Shown here: piece by piece, positions 23,907 through 36,236 of the stretch
How the letters are laid out: every line of letters begins with the position of its first letter
Numbering within the stretch: the first letter of the stretch is position 1
NCBI RefSeq assembly: GCF_028554725.1
Contig: NC_071669.1
Coordinates: 59,133,501 to 59,197,500 of the forward strand
Length of the DNA: 64,000 nucleotides
Direction of reading: 5' to 3'
DNA from: Zeugodacus cucurbitae
Taxonomy: Eukaryota; Arthropoda; Insecta; Diptera; Tephritidae
Notes under the pieces: generated by a model
The model's input: only the letters and a program-made list of their open reading frames with translations
Database searches by the model: none
What the model was told of the DNA's origin: nothing
Position numbers and translations under genes: made by a program

Positions 23907-24502
23907 TTTTTATACCCTGAACAGGGTCTATTAAGTTTGTCACGAAGTTTGTAACACCCAGAAGGAAGTGTCGGAGGCCCTATAAAGTATATATATAAAT
24001 GATCAGTATGTTGAACTGAATCGATTTAGCCATGTCCGTCTGTCTGTCTGTCCGTCCGTCCGTCTGTCTGTATATATACGAACTAGTCCTCCAGTTTTTA
24101 AGATATCGTTTTGAAATTTTGCAGATGTTATTTTCTCTTCAAGAAGCTGCTCATGTCGGAACTGCCGATATCGGACCACTATATCATATAGCTGCCATAC
24201 AAACTGAACGATCGGAATCAATGGCTTGTATGGAAAATTTTCGCATTTGACGTGGTATCTTCACGAAATTTGACATGGATTACTGCTTAAGGTAATAATA
24301 TAATCTCCGAAGAAATTGTTCAGATCGGTTAACTATATAACCGTAATGTTTCTAGAAAACAACTCGGCTAAAAAGAATTAGTAAAATATTTTCTTACTTT
24401 TTCTTATGTCTTTAGATTTGCTTAAACACATAGTTACTAAAAGAAATGCACCTGTGAAGGGTATATTAGCTTCGGTGCAGCCGAAGTTAACGTTTTTTCT
24501 TG
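23907..24502 (-). mobile_element. Family A repeat (copy A2)
   Basis: Inverted relative to the copy at 2556-3138. The left end is a palindrome (TATACCCTG-AA-CAGGGTcTA); the right end has the CTTCGG-loop-CCGAAG hairpin and then GTTAACGTTTTTTCTTG. It carries a longer GTCTGTCTGTCCGTCC tract at 24037-24071 than A1. Overlapping 72-codon frames on both strands are translations of this tract and its flanks. Confidence 0.7.
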
Positions 24503-25321
24503 TTGTGCATTATTGTTGGAATAATTAATGGAATGAAGATAATAAAAATATATTAATTTTTAACTAACAATAATTTTAATGCAAAAATCCTCCAAAAGTC
24601 CACAAAATGCAAATGAATACTCTCAACCCAGTATTTATCGACATTTCGTTGCAACTAGCATATAATACATTTGCTTGAAATAACTCAATGCTCAATTTAA
24701 CGGCTTCAATTTATTAAACACACAAATGTTGCCAAATAAATTCGAAGCAAATAAATATTTAATTTGAACAAATAAATATAGTCATTAATTGAATGCGCGC
24801 CGCCACCAATACAATGCCGCATAAATTTCAATTAATAGTTTAGTTGTTGTGTAGCGCAACATAGTATTTATGCAAAAAAAAAAAAAACAAAAAAAAAATC
24901 ACTAAGCATTCGCAAAATATGGCAAAAACACTAATTGAGTACCATAAAAAGCATTTGGACTAATAAATTTATTAATATGTACTACCAGTCAATTGCTTGC
25001 GACCGACGCGCCGAATATGGCAGTGGCACGCGGTGGTCAGTGGTTGATGGGGGCATACGAGTATATATGTATATATGATCATGTATGTATGTGTCTTGGA
25101 GGCATGCCAGCTGCCAACTAGTAAGTTGAACGCATAAACCTATTAGGGTTGTCCACATTGGATAGTTTTTGTGATAAGGGTAAGGTGAAGTTGATAGTTT
25201 TGTAGATAAAAAATTTTAAGTATTTTTAATTTCAAAATTTTACACCAGGATTTATATTGAAATTTTTTTGGTTAAAAACTATTCATTCTATACTATTGTT
25301 TATCAGATAAATAAATAATCT
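24503..25321. other. Non-coding stretch
   Basis: No gene. A-run at 24874-24898, and a GC-richer block at 25000-25060 (cgaccgacgcgccgaatatg) of unknown nature. Confidence 0.5.
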
Positions 25322-26163
25322 AATATACTCTCGCAATAAATTTGCTAGGCACAAACGGTTGTTTGTAACACCCAAAACTAAACGAGTTAGATATAGAGTT
25401 ATATATACGAAAGTGATCAGGGTGAAGAGTGGAGCTCAAATCCGGATATCTATCTGTCCATCCGTCCTTCCGTCCGTCTGTGCAAGCTGTAACTTGAGTA
25501 AAAATTGAGATATCTTGATGAAACTTGGTACACGTGTTTCTTGGCACTGTTTCAAAGATGGGCGAAATCGGACCACTGCCACGCCAATAAATCTATATAT
25601 ACCAAACTTTATCCATATCTCAAAAACTACTTCTATGAAAGTCGGTACATAATACTTTCTAGACACCATGATGAACCGGATAAATATTGGCGAAATCGGT
25701 TCACAACCACGAATACTTTCCATTTAACTCTATTTAGAATTCCTTCTGAATCGTTTACTTTACAATAATAAAGTTAACACTAGTGAAGATATCGGAACAT
25801 AACTTTGCCTAAATACTGCATTTAAAGAGTGGCATCGCCCTTCTAAAAATCGTCGAAATCATTCCAAAAGTTTTCAATACCCTATATATCGAATATGGGG
25901 ATCTCAGTGTTTCTAACGAATTTTTTACCGAAAATATAGTTAAGCCTCTCCTCTAGAAATTAATGGGGAATATAATTATCTTCTAATAATATGTCTCCGT
26001 GCCAAAAATAAGTTAAATCGGGTCATAACTTCACCTAGCTCCCATATACCAAATATTAGGGTTTTCAGCATTCAATATGTGGGTCAAATTGTGTTATATA
26101 ATATTAATAAAATCAAATAAATAAAATGTTCGGTTACACCCGAACTTAGCCCTTCCTTATTTG
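25322..26163 (+). mobile_element. Family B repeat (copy B2, near full length)
   Basis: About 840 bp. It starts with a decayed CTCTCGC palindrome, then 'acggttgtttgtaacaccc', a CCGTCC/TCTG tract near 25460, 'aaaattgagatatcttgatg', and ends with a hairpin at 26129-26148 (GTTCGG-ttacac-CCGAAC) and 'ttagcccttccttatt'. Frames of 75-95 codons here are incidental. This copy shows both ends and is the best reference for the family in the window. Confidence 0.75.
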
Positions 26164-29100
26164 TTACAGTTATTTATTAATAATTTGAGAGACTTTTTGA
26201 AAATTGAAATGATTTATTTTATTTTTAGAAAAGAATAAAATCGTATTTTTCTATTTCATTTTTGCGCCACAGTAACCACATTTAGATATATACTTCTAGA
26301 TATATTTCTATATATAATATATATAACTTTATGTCTCCATAAATACTTATAGACTCGCACCAGCAACAAACATAAATTCCGTAAAGTCAGTACAAACGAA
26401 TTATGATCGCAATTACTGTCAGTAATGACAGTTTGACAAACGGTTTGTCATGTCAACAAGTGACATGATGAGCAATGGCAGCGAATGTGCCTCGTACTTG
26501 TAAGCAAGTATATGACAACTGGTATACAATAAATACTTCGAAGCATAAATGATCGCAGACACCGAAAAATTTGAGATATAAGCTCCATAGGAAAAATTTA
26601 ACAAAGAAAAATTTCTAAAAAATATTATTTAATTTTTAAGAAGAAGTGTAAAATAGATACAGCTTATCTGATCACCAATCCAATTACATCTTCACTTCAA
26701 AATTCTTCTCTACAAAAGCGTTAAATTTTCCTACAGGGTATGTTCGCTGCACATTTTTATGCTCCCCACGCATAACCGCCAAACTCAATTTGTCGAAAAT
26801 TTCAAGAAGTGCAATTTAGGATATTACTTGGGTGTTAAAAATTATATTTTATGTCAGTATTTGTTTAAAATTTCACACTCAAAACACAAATTGGTTGTAA
26901 CAACAACAAAAATAGTTTCTAATTACTGTAAATTTTTCAAAAATATTGTAGAGTTGTAAACCAACTCGATTTGGCGCAACACAAGCGCGGAAAGCAACAA
27001 ATTGGTATGTTATTGTAAGTGCGATCGATTGAGTTGGGGTGTAAAGAATACAAAGATTCACTTGTAAGCATCACAACAACAATTTATTACTACTAGTTTC
27101 CAATACAAATCGCTCAACCACTCTAACGCTGTTGAAAGTTGCTGTCTTACAACCATTAAGGGAATTTATTATATTGAGATTTGTTGTTGTTGCAATTTAT
27201 GTGTAAGTAGTTATTGCGCTTCCGGCAACTTTATTATTTTTAATGCTGACAGCAGTTCTTTAACGTCACCTGGAGCGTTGATGAAGCAGTCACGCGCTGA
27301 ATTTATCTTTAATGCTCAAATTAATGAAGATTTTGTAGTTGTACATGAGATAGTTAAGTGCAGCACAGATGTTTAAGTAGTTAATATCCGGTTATGTAAT
27401 ATCTGAGAACAGTGGGTTGGAAGTGTGTTATTACTCATCGTTAGCTCCATTTTAATATAAATATGTTATTAAGCAAAAAATAGAATAGCTTGCGAAATGC
27501 TCTTGAACCCACACTGAGCCTTTAGTAAACTCTTCTGACGTCAATCGCCATAAAATTGATTCAAATGAATTCTTTAAGTTTCTAAAAAGGTGTGATTGAG
27601 TGATTTAAAGTAGTTTAAAAATTTTAAAATTAACAGAGGAAAGTGGTTTTATTATTTTAGGACCATAAAGAAATCTAATTCTCAAATCTTGGACTACTGT
27701 AAATAGCATAAAAAAATATTATAATAAAATCGATATGGCAATAAATAATAAAAATTTAATACATTCTTCACAATGTCGGAGATTGTTTAGACAAAAAATT
27801 AAAAATTATTAAATACAAAAAAAATATTAAATACAAATTTCAAAGATATTATTTTCATGTTCGAATTTATAAATTATTCTTTTGTTATTGAAAATAAACA
27901 GAATTGATCGAGAGAAATCATTAAGCATAAATCCAATATCAAACCCTTAGGCGTATACGAATCAAGAAAAGTTTATTAGATTTATACACTGTGACAGAGC
28001 TCTATCTATCTTATATAATATGATTTATTTCTATCAATTCTGTAACCTCCAATTAATTTTCATCAATAGATCCGAATCATCAATGCTTTTGATCATTTAA
28101 ATACCAAGAAGAGAATAATATGAACAGATACTCCAAATACTGCAATCCAAAGCTTGAGACTTGTGGAAGAAGGGCACCAAGGAAACTTATTTTCCTGAAA
28201 TCAAAAGTTAGAAGATTGTTTAAAAATTCCGAGATATAAGAAATGTGCTCTCAAACAGCAGCAAAAGCATGATTCCGAAATACATATAAGGACTTAAAAT
28301 TCTTCATCAGAAATAATGCATCTATATCAGAAGGAGAGTAGAAGATATGAAGACTTTAGATGTTAGACTCATAGCCAAGATATTACTAAAAACTATTCAT
28401 TTTCTTAACAGTTTAGAAGTTCTATTCCATAAAAAGGTCTTAAACAACTCAGATACTACTTAAAATATTCAGATACTACAATGGCAGTGTTGCATTTAGA
28501 AAAGGTAAATAAATAAATGGTGTAAAAAGTTTTAAAATTTTTATGACTTGGTTTCATTTGTATAGCAATAAGAGACATTTCAAAATAAAATTAAATTAAA
28601 TTTCACAACATCTCCGCCACAAATTTCCTCCGGTCTGGCAACTACATGCGCATATTTAATAGGCATTTAACAATTGAAGACCACAATTTACACCCACTGT
28701 CTGGTGCGTTGACTTAGTAGATTAAAACGGATAAAAATACCAAAAAAGAAGAACAACAATAACAACAACAACAGCAGCAACAAACATAGATACAGTCGAA
28801 ACATTCCCCACATTTAGTCACTTATCAAATTAATCACGGCGACCAACTAAAGAATGACGCTCCACTTAATGCTAACAAACTGTAAGACGACAGCAAACCA
28901 GCTGTGGCGGCTGCAAATGCAATGCAATGATGCAGCAAGATAAACCATCATGCACTGACATAAAAATTACCACACGAGATGCGGTCGCCGATTGACTGGC
29001 AAGTAGCTGTATATGTATGTATGTATGTTTGTGCGATTTGCAAGAAAAGCGCGCGCAAACGCTGCGTCGCATTTATGGTCCAGTCGCCCCGGCGCAGTCA

Positions 29101-29458
29101 GAGCAGCCAGCCAGCTAGAAAGCAAAATTGCTTCAATTATTTTGTTTGGCAGCGAGGCAGGAAGCCAACTACTGATAATAGTAAGTATAATATATATAGT
29201 AAGTGTATAGATCTAACAGATTGCCTGCTTTGGCGAAAAGGGTTGGCGAAAGCGGAAGATCGATGGAACAGTTGCCGCTAGTGGCATACGCTATTGTGAG
29301 GCAGTTGCAAAATCGCTTAATTATGTTTATGTCGGAAGGCGCAACGTAAAAGCTTGTAAGTGATATATGTAGCAAATATACTTTCTGGCTGCACAAATTA
29401 CATTTGAAATCTCAATTCAGCGGTTACAATATGCCACGACTGGCCTCAGTACATGTTC
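26164..29458. other. Non-coding stretch, largest unassigned block
   Basis: No gene, RNA or mobile element recognised in about 3.3 kb. CAA-rich microsatellite at 28749-28783. A GC-richer zone at 28.85-29.3 kb produces overlapping chance frames on both strands. Confidence 0.5.
28749..28783. repeat. (CAA)n-rich microsatellite
   Basis: Imperfect CAA/CAG trinucleotide run. Confidence 0.85.
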
Positions 29459-29460
29459 GA

Positions 29461-29945
29461 GGTGTGTTCAAAAAATAACGGGAATTTTCGAATTTTTTCT
29501 TCAAAATAAATTTACTTATTATTCGTCTATATCAAGGTTGTTGCCTTTGAAATAGTCTTTATTCGATATTTTACACTTCTTTCAATCGTCGTAACAGTTC
29601 TTAAACTCGATTTTCTCGGCATATTCTTTGGATCTTTCAGCGAATTCTCGTGGGCCAGTAAAAATACGACCCTTTAAGGATCTCTTTATTTTTTGGAAAT
29701 AGGGAAAAGTCGCACGGTTCCAAGTCAAGTGAATATGGAGGCTGGGGCATCGTTACAATATTGTTTTTGGTCAAGAATTCACGAAGAAGCCACAAAGTGT
29801 GATCTTTTAACAAATAAAAATCGACAAATTCATAAAAACACACCTAAAATTTGCGGCTGCTCTTGGTCTAAGCAGTCAAAACTAAACAAAAAAAATATAA
29901 AAAAAATTTTGTCAAAAAAAATTCCCGTTATTTTTTGAACACACC
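29461..29945 (-). mobile_element. Internally deleted mariner element with long TIRs
   Basis: Near-perfect inverted ends of about 27 bp: GGTGTGTTCAAAAAATAACG on the left and CGTTATTTTTTGAACACACC on the right. The flanking dinucleotide is TA on the right and GA on the left, a decayed TA duplication. Only about 485 bp long, with a minus-strand transposase remnant inside. Confidence 0.85.
29560..29843 (-). pseudogene. Mariner transposase C-terminal fragment
   Basis: Minus strand. LLREFLTKNNIVTMPQPPYS then LDLEPCDFSLFPKNKEILKG gives the mariner block normally written YSPDLAPCDFFLFPK, including the third catalytic Asp (CDF). Pro and Ala in that motif have been replaced (YSLDLEPCD). A frameshift follows, then a C-terminal tail with the usual Lys/Asp-rich stretch and a stop. 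The N-terminal HTH and the first two catalytic Asp residues are deleted. Confidence 0.8.
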
Positions 29946-29947
29946 TA

Positions 29948-31364
29948 GTATGTTGCAAGTAGCCAGATGTAAGCGCGATTTTTTTTTTTTTTTGGTTGCA
30001 CTCGCCGCGGAGCAGCATGAAAGCTTGTGGCACGATGCATAAAAATTGACACACTTTTGCTGGCTGCTGCCACACACAAGCGACGACGGCAGATGCCTCA
30101 GGCGTACACCACACCAACAAACGGTAGCTCTGGCGGTGGCAGTTGCAGTGACAGCCACAAAGAAGTGGGTGTGTGCTGCGGTATTTTGTCTGCTACATGC
30201 TTTTGTTGTTATTTTTGCGAAAAAAAAACTTATTTATGTGTTTACTTCCTTTTTTCTGTGTGTGCGCCGCAAATAATAACGCAGTCATGGCGTTTATGTG
30301 TGTGTCTGCAATTACACGCCAGCGCCCGCACATTGTCTGGCACTTTGTTGCAACGTTTGTCTGGCTGCCGCTTTGTCTGTCAGCTTATTTGTTCGCAAGT
30401 CGGCATCATTTCTGTCATCTTGCCACAAGTGGCAAGCGCGCTTAGTAAGCACTTGTATGAGCGCCTCGAACAATGTGTCTGTAATAAAATAGTGTTTAAA
30501 CGTAGAAAAGAAAATTTGCAGTGAAAAATGTGCAACTAAAATTTGCCGTTTTGCCATTTGGTTGCACCCAAAATTAACGAGTTCCATTCTTTGCAACATA
30601 TCCAAAGGTATATAGGTATGTGTGTATATCTGCTTGCATCTCCCTTCAATTGTTTGCACAGAGATTTGCCAATCAGTGTCTGCATCTTAATTTGCTGTTT
30701 CACAACTCTTAAATCAACTACACTCAGTCATTGGGCATGCAGCATGCCACTTGCCATTATTATTATTTGCGCACATGTTGTTGTTTTTGTTGTTGTTGTT
30801 GCTGTTGTTAATTTTAGTTGTTCCTCCAATTGACACAGTAACCTCATCGTCGCATTCACTGGGAAAAAGGAAATATTTTTCATTTCTATATATATATATA
30901 TGACACCATATCGTTTATGCACTTGTAGGTCTTCCTCATTTTGCATGAAATTGCATATTCCCTAGTTGGTGCGCACAGTTACTTTTCATTCTCATTTACA
31001 TATGTACACCAGTATATAGTATATATGTATACACTAGCGCTTGCCTGCGGGCTTATATTCGTCATTTCGTCTATTCTTAGCTGTAAAGTTGCGATAATAT
31101 TTTTACTACGAACATATTTACATTTACATAGTACATGCATGAAGATACTGTTATTTCGTTGTCTATGATGACCGCACGTGTAGATATTTATGACATATTT
31201 ATGCAGGTAGCAACATTAGGGTGACACTTATATTTATTATTTTTATTTTAGTTTATATTACAAAATAGTTTACAGAAAGGATAGTTATTCTTACTTTCAT
31301 CAGGATATAAAGATCTCTATCATAATACCTGAGGGAGACCTCTGGAATAATAACACAGTCACAT
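29948..31364. other. Non-coding stretch
   Basis: Several overlapping frames (up to 165 codons at 30027-30524) but Cys-rich, mutually overlapping on both strands and without domain signs; rejected as genes. CAA/TTG microsatellite near 30.8 kb and an AT run at 30887-30902. Confidence 0.55.
30776..30809. repeat. (TTG)n microsatellite
   Basis: Imperfect TTG run. Confidence 0.85.
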
Positions 31365-31982
31365 AAAAAAAAAAAAATTGTGTCATGACCTGAGGGTCTT
31401 ACTATATGTAATATATGATTTTGGGATTGCTGAATCCGACCGAGGTTCATTTAACCCCTCGGATCAGGATTTTGACATAAGCCAAGAAAGCCAATATGCC
31501 GGACAGTGATTTTTAAAATTGATCGGATTAAATTGAAACTCCCTACTTAGGGATTTTAGGGGTCGCAGATTAACAATCGGGTGTCGGTTTTTAAAAATTC
31601 TAAATGACGCATCCAATATGGTGTATGCTATTTTGAAAAATTCACCGGATTCGCTTGAATATCGTTACTCAGGTGTTCTTGGGATCGCGGATTACGAATT
31701 TGAAGTTATTTTTTTAAAATTCAAAATGGCGAACCAATATGATAGACAAATTTTTCAAATTCGCCATATTGCATCTGCCATTTTGAATTGAAACGAATCC
31801 GGTCGTAATCAGCGTCCCCGGAAACTCTCTAGTAACGACTTTTAAGCGAATCCGATGAAGTTTAAGAATCGCTGTCCGTCATATTGGTTTTTTGCAGTTA
31901 TGTCAAAAACCGGATTCGGATTCAGCGACCACAAAAAGATAAGGCACGCATAATAAGGTCCCCAGGTCATGACAATTTTTTA
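31365..31982. mobile_element. Foldback element with about 300-bp inverted arms
   Basis: The left end TTGTGTCATGACCTGAGGG and the right end (read inward) TTGTCATGACCTGGGGACC are the outer ends of two long inverted arms. The arms also share, in order, 'gctgaatccga', 'ttttgacataa', 'ccaatatg-cggacag', and 'gatcggatt/catcggattcg', with about 70-75% identity by eye, and nearly meet at about 31670. No open frame. A-rich on the left edge and T-rich on the right edge. This is a foldback/MITE architecture; the transposase superfamily is unknown. Confidence 0.75.
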
Positions 31983-32955
31983 TAATGTATATATATAAAA
32001 TCCATATTCGATTAATCTCATCTTATATTAGTCCCATATATGGGAAGTATGAGTTGTTGGTTAAAATTTTAATTTTAAATAAACAAAAAAAGTTATTAAA
32101 TTCAATTTAGAAACAAAGAGAGAGGGAAAGATACAGTGGATACCTTACTAGGGATTTTCTACTACTTTCGTATTTCATTAAGCCAGCCGATTTGAGTTAT
32201 GCGAATTGTTTGTTCGATTCGTCACTAAACTTGATCTGAAGAATGGAAGACAACCAGTGCATTTTGTTCATGATGATTGTTATTGTTTATAGATCTTATT
32301 TATTAATAAAATAACAAAAGTTTATTTCTATCAACTGAGTATTTTTAGACAATTATATCGAAGGCGAGCCACAAAAAATACACCGCAAAGTAGCGAAATT
32401 CATAAAAGGCAACAACAAAGTGATTTGTGATGTAAATGTTTATTATATAATCAAGAAATATTGATACGTTATAATCGAAAATTTTTTTACGTAAATTCTG
32501 ATGTAATTCGTATTTTCGATAGATTTTTGTTGAAAAGGCCCTTAATTAGTACGAAACGCTGAGTACGTATTCTCCAATAATTTTTGGATGGAGTAACGAT
32601 TACTTGAAATACTTGTGAAACAGGCTGCTTATATTACTTTTGGACTAAGACTCGAGTGCTTTAAATATCATTCATACCCTCTTATCTTTACTTATTTATA
32701 TAGTTCACTTTGTTTTAAAATAAAACAATTTTTTTTTATGTTTTTGAGCACTTTTTGTATAAACACTTCAGTATAACTTTTTCGCGAAACCGATTTTGAC
32801 AATTCCACTCTGCGGAGAAGGCCTACTGAATGAATACGTGCACAGGTCATTACAAAAAATGTAACTGTAAGCTTGCACAACACATAAGTCTACATAATTG
32901 AAAAAACCGCTGGTCAAAAATATTTAAATAACGAGAGTTAGAAGCCGGTAAGTAC
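31983..32955. other. Non-coding stretch
   Basis: Nothing recognised. Confidence 0.5.
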
Positions 32956-32994
32956 AATGTTGCCTATAGGCAACATTTGGCTTGAAAGGGTTAA
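32956..32994 (-). mobile_element. Isolated piggyBac-type terminus with perfect palindrome
   Basis: A 22-bp perfect palindrome (core TGTTGCCTATAGGCAACA) is followed by TTGGCTTGAAAGGG and TTAA at 32991-32994. Read outward from the TTAA this is CCCTTTCAAGCC plus palindrome, the same plan as the piggyBac end at 55967 (CCCTTCTGCAC plus the palindrome GGGTCAAAATGACCC). No opposite end or transposase was found nearby, so this appears to be a solo or truncated end. Confidence 0.5.
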
Positions 32995-33689
32995 TTTGGC
33001 TAAGATATCTCACATTTTAAGGGAAATGTGAACGCATGAAAATCAGATGGTTTTTTAGGAATTTTTTAACAAACTTATTTGAGGTAAGACTTCTTTATAT
33101 TTATTGCTAATTTAATACATATCCTAAGCTTTATATTTATTAAAAAAAATGTTTTTGGTTAAAAATGGCAGAGATATACGCTTTGACGTGGATCAATTTT
33201 TTGGGAGCACTCCTTGGCCGTGTACATGATTGGCATTTAAATTTTTGCCTAAAACAAGTAAATTATTTTCTTAAAAAGTGATAAATTTTGAACAGAGTGA
33301 CGTGGCCGTTTTTGTTGAAAACAAATTTTTACGCAATTGGGAGTACTTCAAAAATTTATTTTATATTTTGGGCGAAAAATACCGTATAAAAAGTTTGGTC
33401 AACATTTTTCAAATTATTCAATCGAAAAACCCCAGGTCACTCTGTGGAAAATTTATTCAGGAAGATGCATTTTAATATTCAAGCCAATTGGTTGAATAGT
33501 TTTTGAGTTATCGTGTACACGCACGATTTTGAGAAAAACGCAAAAGAAGAAAAAATGTACAGTAGGCGCGCTCCGCCGCGCTGACTTCTAATGATCATAA
33601 CTTTCGTAATTGTGGTGACATCAAAATACTCGTTAGAATATAGACTTTAAAATTAAGCAAGAACAAAAAACTATTTTTTTTTATTTTAA
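32995..33689. other. Unassigned stretch, possibly part of a repeat
   Basis: Contains 'gaatagtttttgagttatcgtg', a phrase also seen in family E copies, but no matching ends. A GC-rich palindromic word (GGCGCGCTCCGCCGCGC) lies at 33566-33582. Confidence 0.4.
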
Positions 33690-34530
33690 AAAATTATTCA
33701 TTGACACTGAGGTCTTCATGTTCGATATCTGGGGATTTCAAAATTTATAGTCGGATTTCGACAATTTTTAAATGAGTAATCCCACACCTCAAACGCAGTG
33801 ATTGTATAAAATTTTGCTCAGATATCTTCATTCGTTCTTAATTTATACATGTATTGTCAAGTGAATGAATCAGTTTGAATTCAAAATATATTATATTTGA
33901 AGAAGGCGTGGTTATGAACCGACTTTCCATCGGTAATATCAGTGTGTCAAGAAAAGAGTATGTATGAAATTTCATTGAAATCTGTCGAGCAGTTGCTGAG
34001 ATATGGTTTTTAAACCAAATGTTAAGTTAGATTAATCTTGTAGTCCATTGAGCCACACATAGACCGATTTGGGTAATTTGCGATACCAGATGGAGTGCCA
34101 TTACGAAGTCAATGAGGTGATGTGATTTCACTTACGATATCTCTTCCAGATTATCGTACTGTGAAGCTGCCAAGTGCTGACACTGACACCGTTGCCTTGA
34201 CACTGTAGGACAAGCACAGAAGAGATGTTCCATTGTTTCCCTGATGCCTTGATCTTGACATTTCCTGCATTCTTCGCTTCGCCACCAGACTGTAATCAGT
34301 GAGTATGCCGACCATGTTCCTACATTTCCTTCTATCGAATGTCAGTAAGAACTTCCTCTTTTGATCCAAAAATGTCATTTAAATTTTTTATAAAAGTCTC
34401 AGTGCAGCTCTTTTCTGCTGTTTTTTCTGTAAAATTTAGTATTTCTGTTGTTTTTCATTAGTGAGTTAACGCACTTTTAGTGATTTTCAACATAATTTTT
34501 ATATGGGGGGTGGGCCATTTTAATGTTGAT
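33690..34530 (-). mobile_element. Family B repeat (copy B3), interrupted
   Basis: Matches other B copies in 33.70-34.04 kb ('gatttcgacaatttt', 'ttgaattcaaaat', 'gcgtggttatgaacc', 'tgagatatggttttt') and again at 34386-34530 ('agtgcagctctttt', 'agtgattttcaacat', 'tatggggggtggg'). The intervening 340 bp is a retrotransposon scrap. Confidence 0.65.
34043..34385 (-). pseudogene. 3' fragment of a non-LTR retrotransposon ORF2
   Basis: Minus strand. RRKCRNMVGILTDYSLVAKR followed, after a frameshift, by a zinc-knuckle-like CRKC-x10-H-x4-C stretch (residues ...IRETMEHLFCAC). This is the usual C-terminal block after the RNase H region of R1/I/Jockey-type ORF2 proteins ('GILTGHCxL...CRxC...ETxEHLLCxC'). 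No RT domain is present. It lies inside a family B copy, so it inserted later. Boundaries are approximate. Confidence 0.6.
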
Positions 34531-36236
34531 TATACACCAATAATGCCTTTTATAATGCCACACTTCCATAAACTTTATAATATAAATTGTTCTGAAAATA
34601 GTAGGGTATTCTGTAAAATAAAATATAATATCACATGCACGAAAAATTCTTGTGTTCAATATAAATCATGCACTAAGCATAAATAATAAAATGTGCTCAT
34701 GCTTATTTCAACAATTTGTGGCATACACATGCACTCACGCTCACATAAATTCATCCATAAGCTAATATAGAGTACGTGCAAGAGCTGCATGCTAAACAAT
34801 TGGCATAATAAACAAATGACCGATACGAAAATATACAAAAAAACCAATTTGAAGATTTATATTTGCGTATGTGTGCAGTTATATGTATGTTGCAATCACA
34901 ATAAACTACTTCTTGGCATAAAAAAGAGAAAATATTGCCACACTGATTTTGACCGAAAAAATGCCAGAAAACGCAAAAATGCACAACTAAATAAGCAATT
35001 TAATGGAAACAATCAAAAATGCACAGCACGGAAGTCATACATACATACATACATACATACTTTCATGCAGTTATATGCACCAAAAGCAACTGGCAGTTGC
35101 AGCACGAATAAAGCAGAAGAAGAACACCGAAAAGCAGAAATAATAATAATAACGGCAGTGCATATAAACAACCGAAACAAGCATTGCTGCATCTGAATTG
35201 GGTTGCCATAAATATTCAAAAAGCGGAGTGCACACGCCATGACGTATACGTAACATGTGTCCATGCGCATGGACGCTTGGTCGCTTGCTTGCTTCGACAA
35301 GCTGCTGCAACAACGCATTGAAGTCGTAAATATTTAGAAATTGTGGCACGCATTGCGAAGTAACAGCAAAAAAGGATTAAAAAAAATGCAAAAATAAATA
35401 AACGAAAATTTGGTGAAATGACAAAGCGCAGCCATAATTTCGGAAATGATGACACCAAAACTCGCAATTTAAGTAAACAACTTTTTTTTGAAAGAAAACG
35501 CAGTTCAATGCGCTAAAATTGACAGCAGTAAGCAAAAACAACAATAAAATTAAAGCAATAAGTAATATACGCTCATGCGGTTGCAATAAAAAAGGCAAAG
35601 GCTTGACTTGCCTTAAAGCGACATTTCGCCTTAATGCATCGCAAATTGCTTCTAGAAATTTGTTGTTTGTTTTCAGGAAAACTAATTTACCGCAAAGGCA
35701 CTTTCTGAACTTCCACAGAAATTCATATTTTTTTACCGCTACAAGCTTCTATTGCTTTTATGACTAACTGTCAAGCATTTCAATTTTATCGTTTTTATTT
35801 TGCTATTTTTCCACCAAAATGCCATAAAATTTTAGAATTTTATTTTTATGATCAACAGAAATGGCATTCAAATTGACATAAATGCACTTTTATGGCAAAT
35901 TAGTTGATATTCTAGAAAAAAGGGAGACAGCTTTTTGCTTTCGGACAATAATTAAATTTTATAAATATGTTTTTAAATGCTAACAACAACTAAACTTGGA
36001 CGTGTGTGACAGATTTGTTGTTTAATAAAAATAAGAAAATATGAAATTGTTTTTTGAAAAAGTGTTGTTCTAAACATTTGGGTAATTATAGTTAATGTCT
36101 TGTTCAAATTGATTTATGAAAGAAACAATTATAAATAACAGTAATTTCACTTTGTGCTTTATACATATAAAGAAATTATGAGTTTTTTACATTGAAAACC
36201 CATCTCCTCACTTCCATTTATATTTATCATGTCTAA
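34531..36236. other. Non-coding stretch
   Basis: No gene. Frames of 60-135 codons overlap on both strands around an ATAC microsatellite and are rejected. Confidence 0.55.
35037..35061. repeat. (ATAC)n microsatellite
   Basis: Perfect tetranucleotide run of about six units. Confidence 0.9.

Noticed and set aside
24003..24250. 72-codon frames on both strands with Ser/Val/Cys or Asp/Arg/Thr repeats
   Set aside because: Translations of the GTCT/GTCC tract in repeat A2.
30027..30524. 165-codon plus-strand frame
   Set aside because: Overlaps several other frames on both strands, Cys-rich, no domain, ordinary local composition; likely chance.
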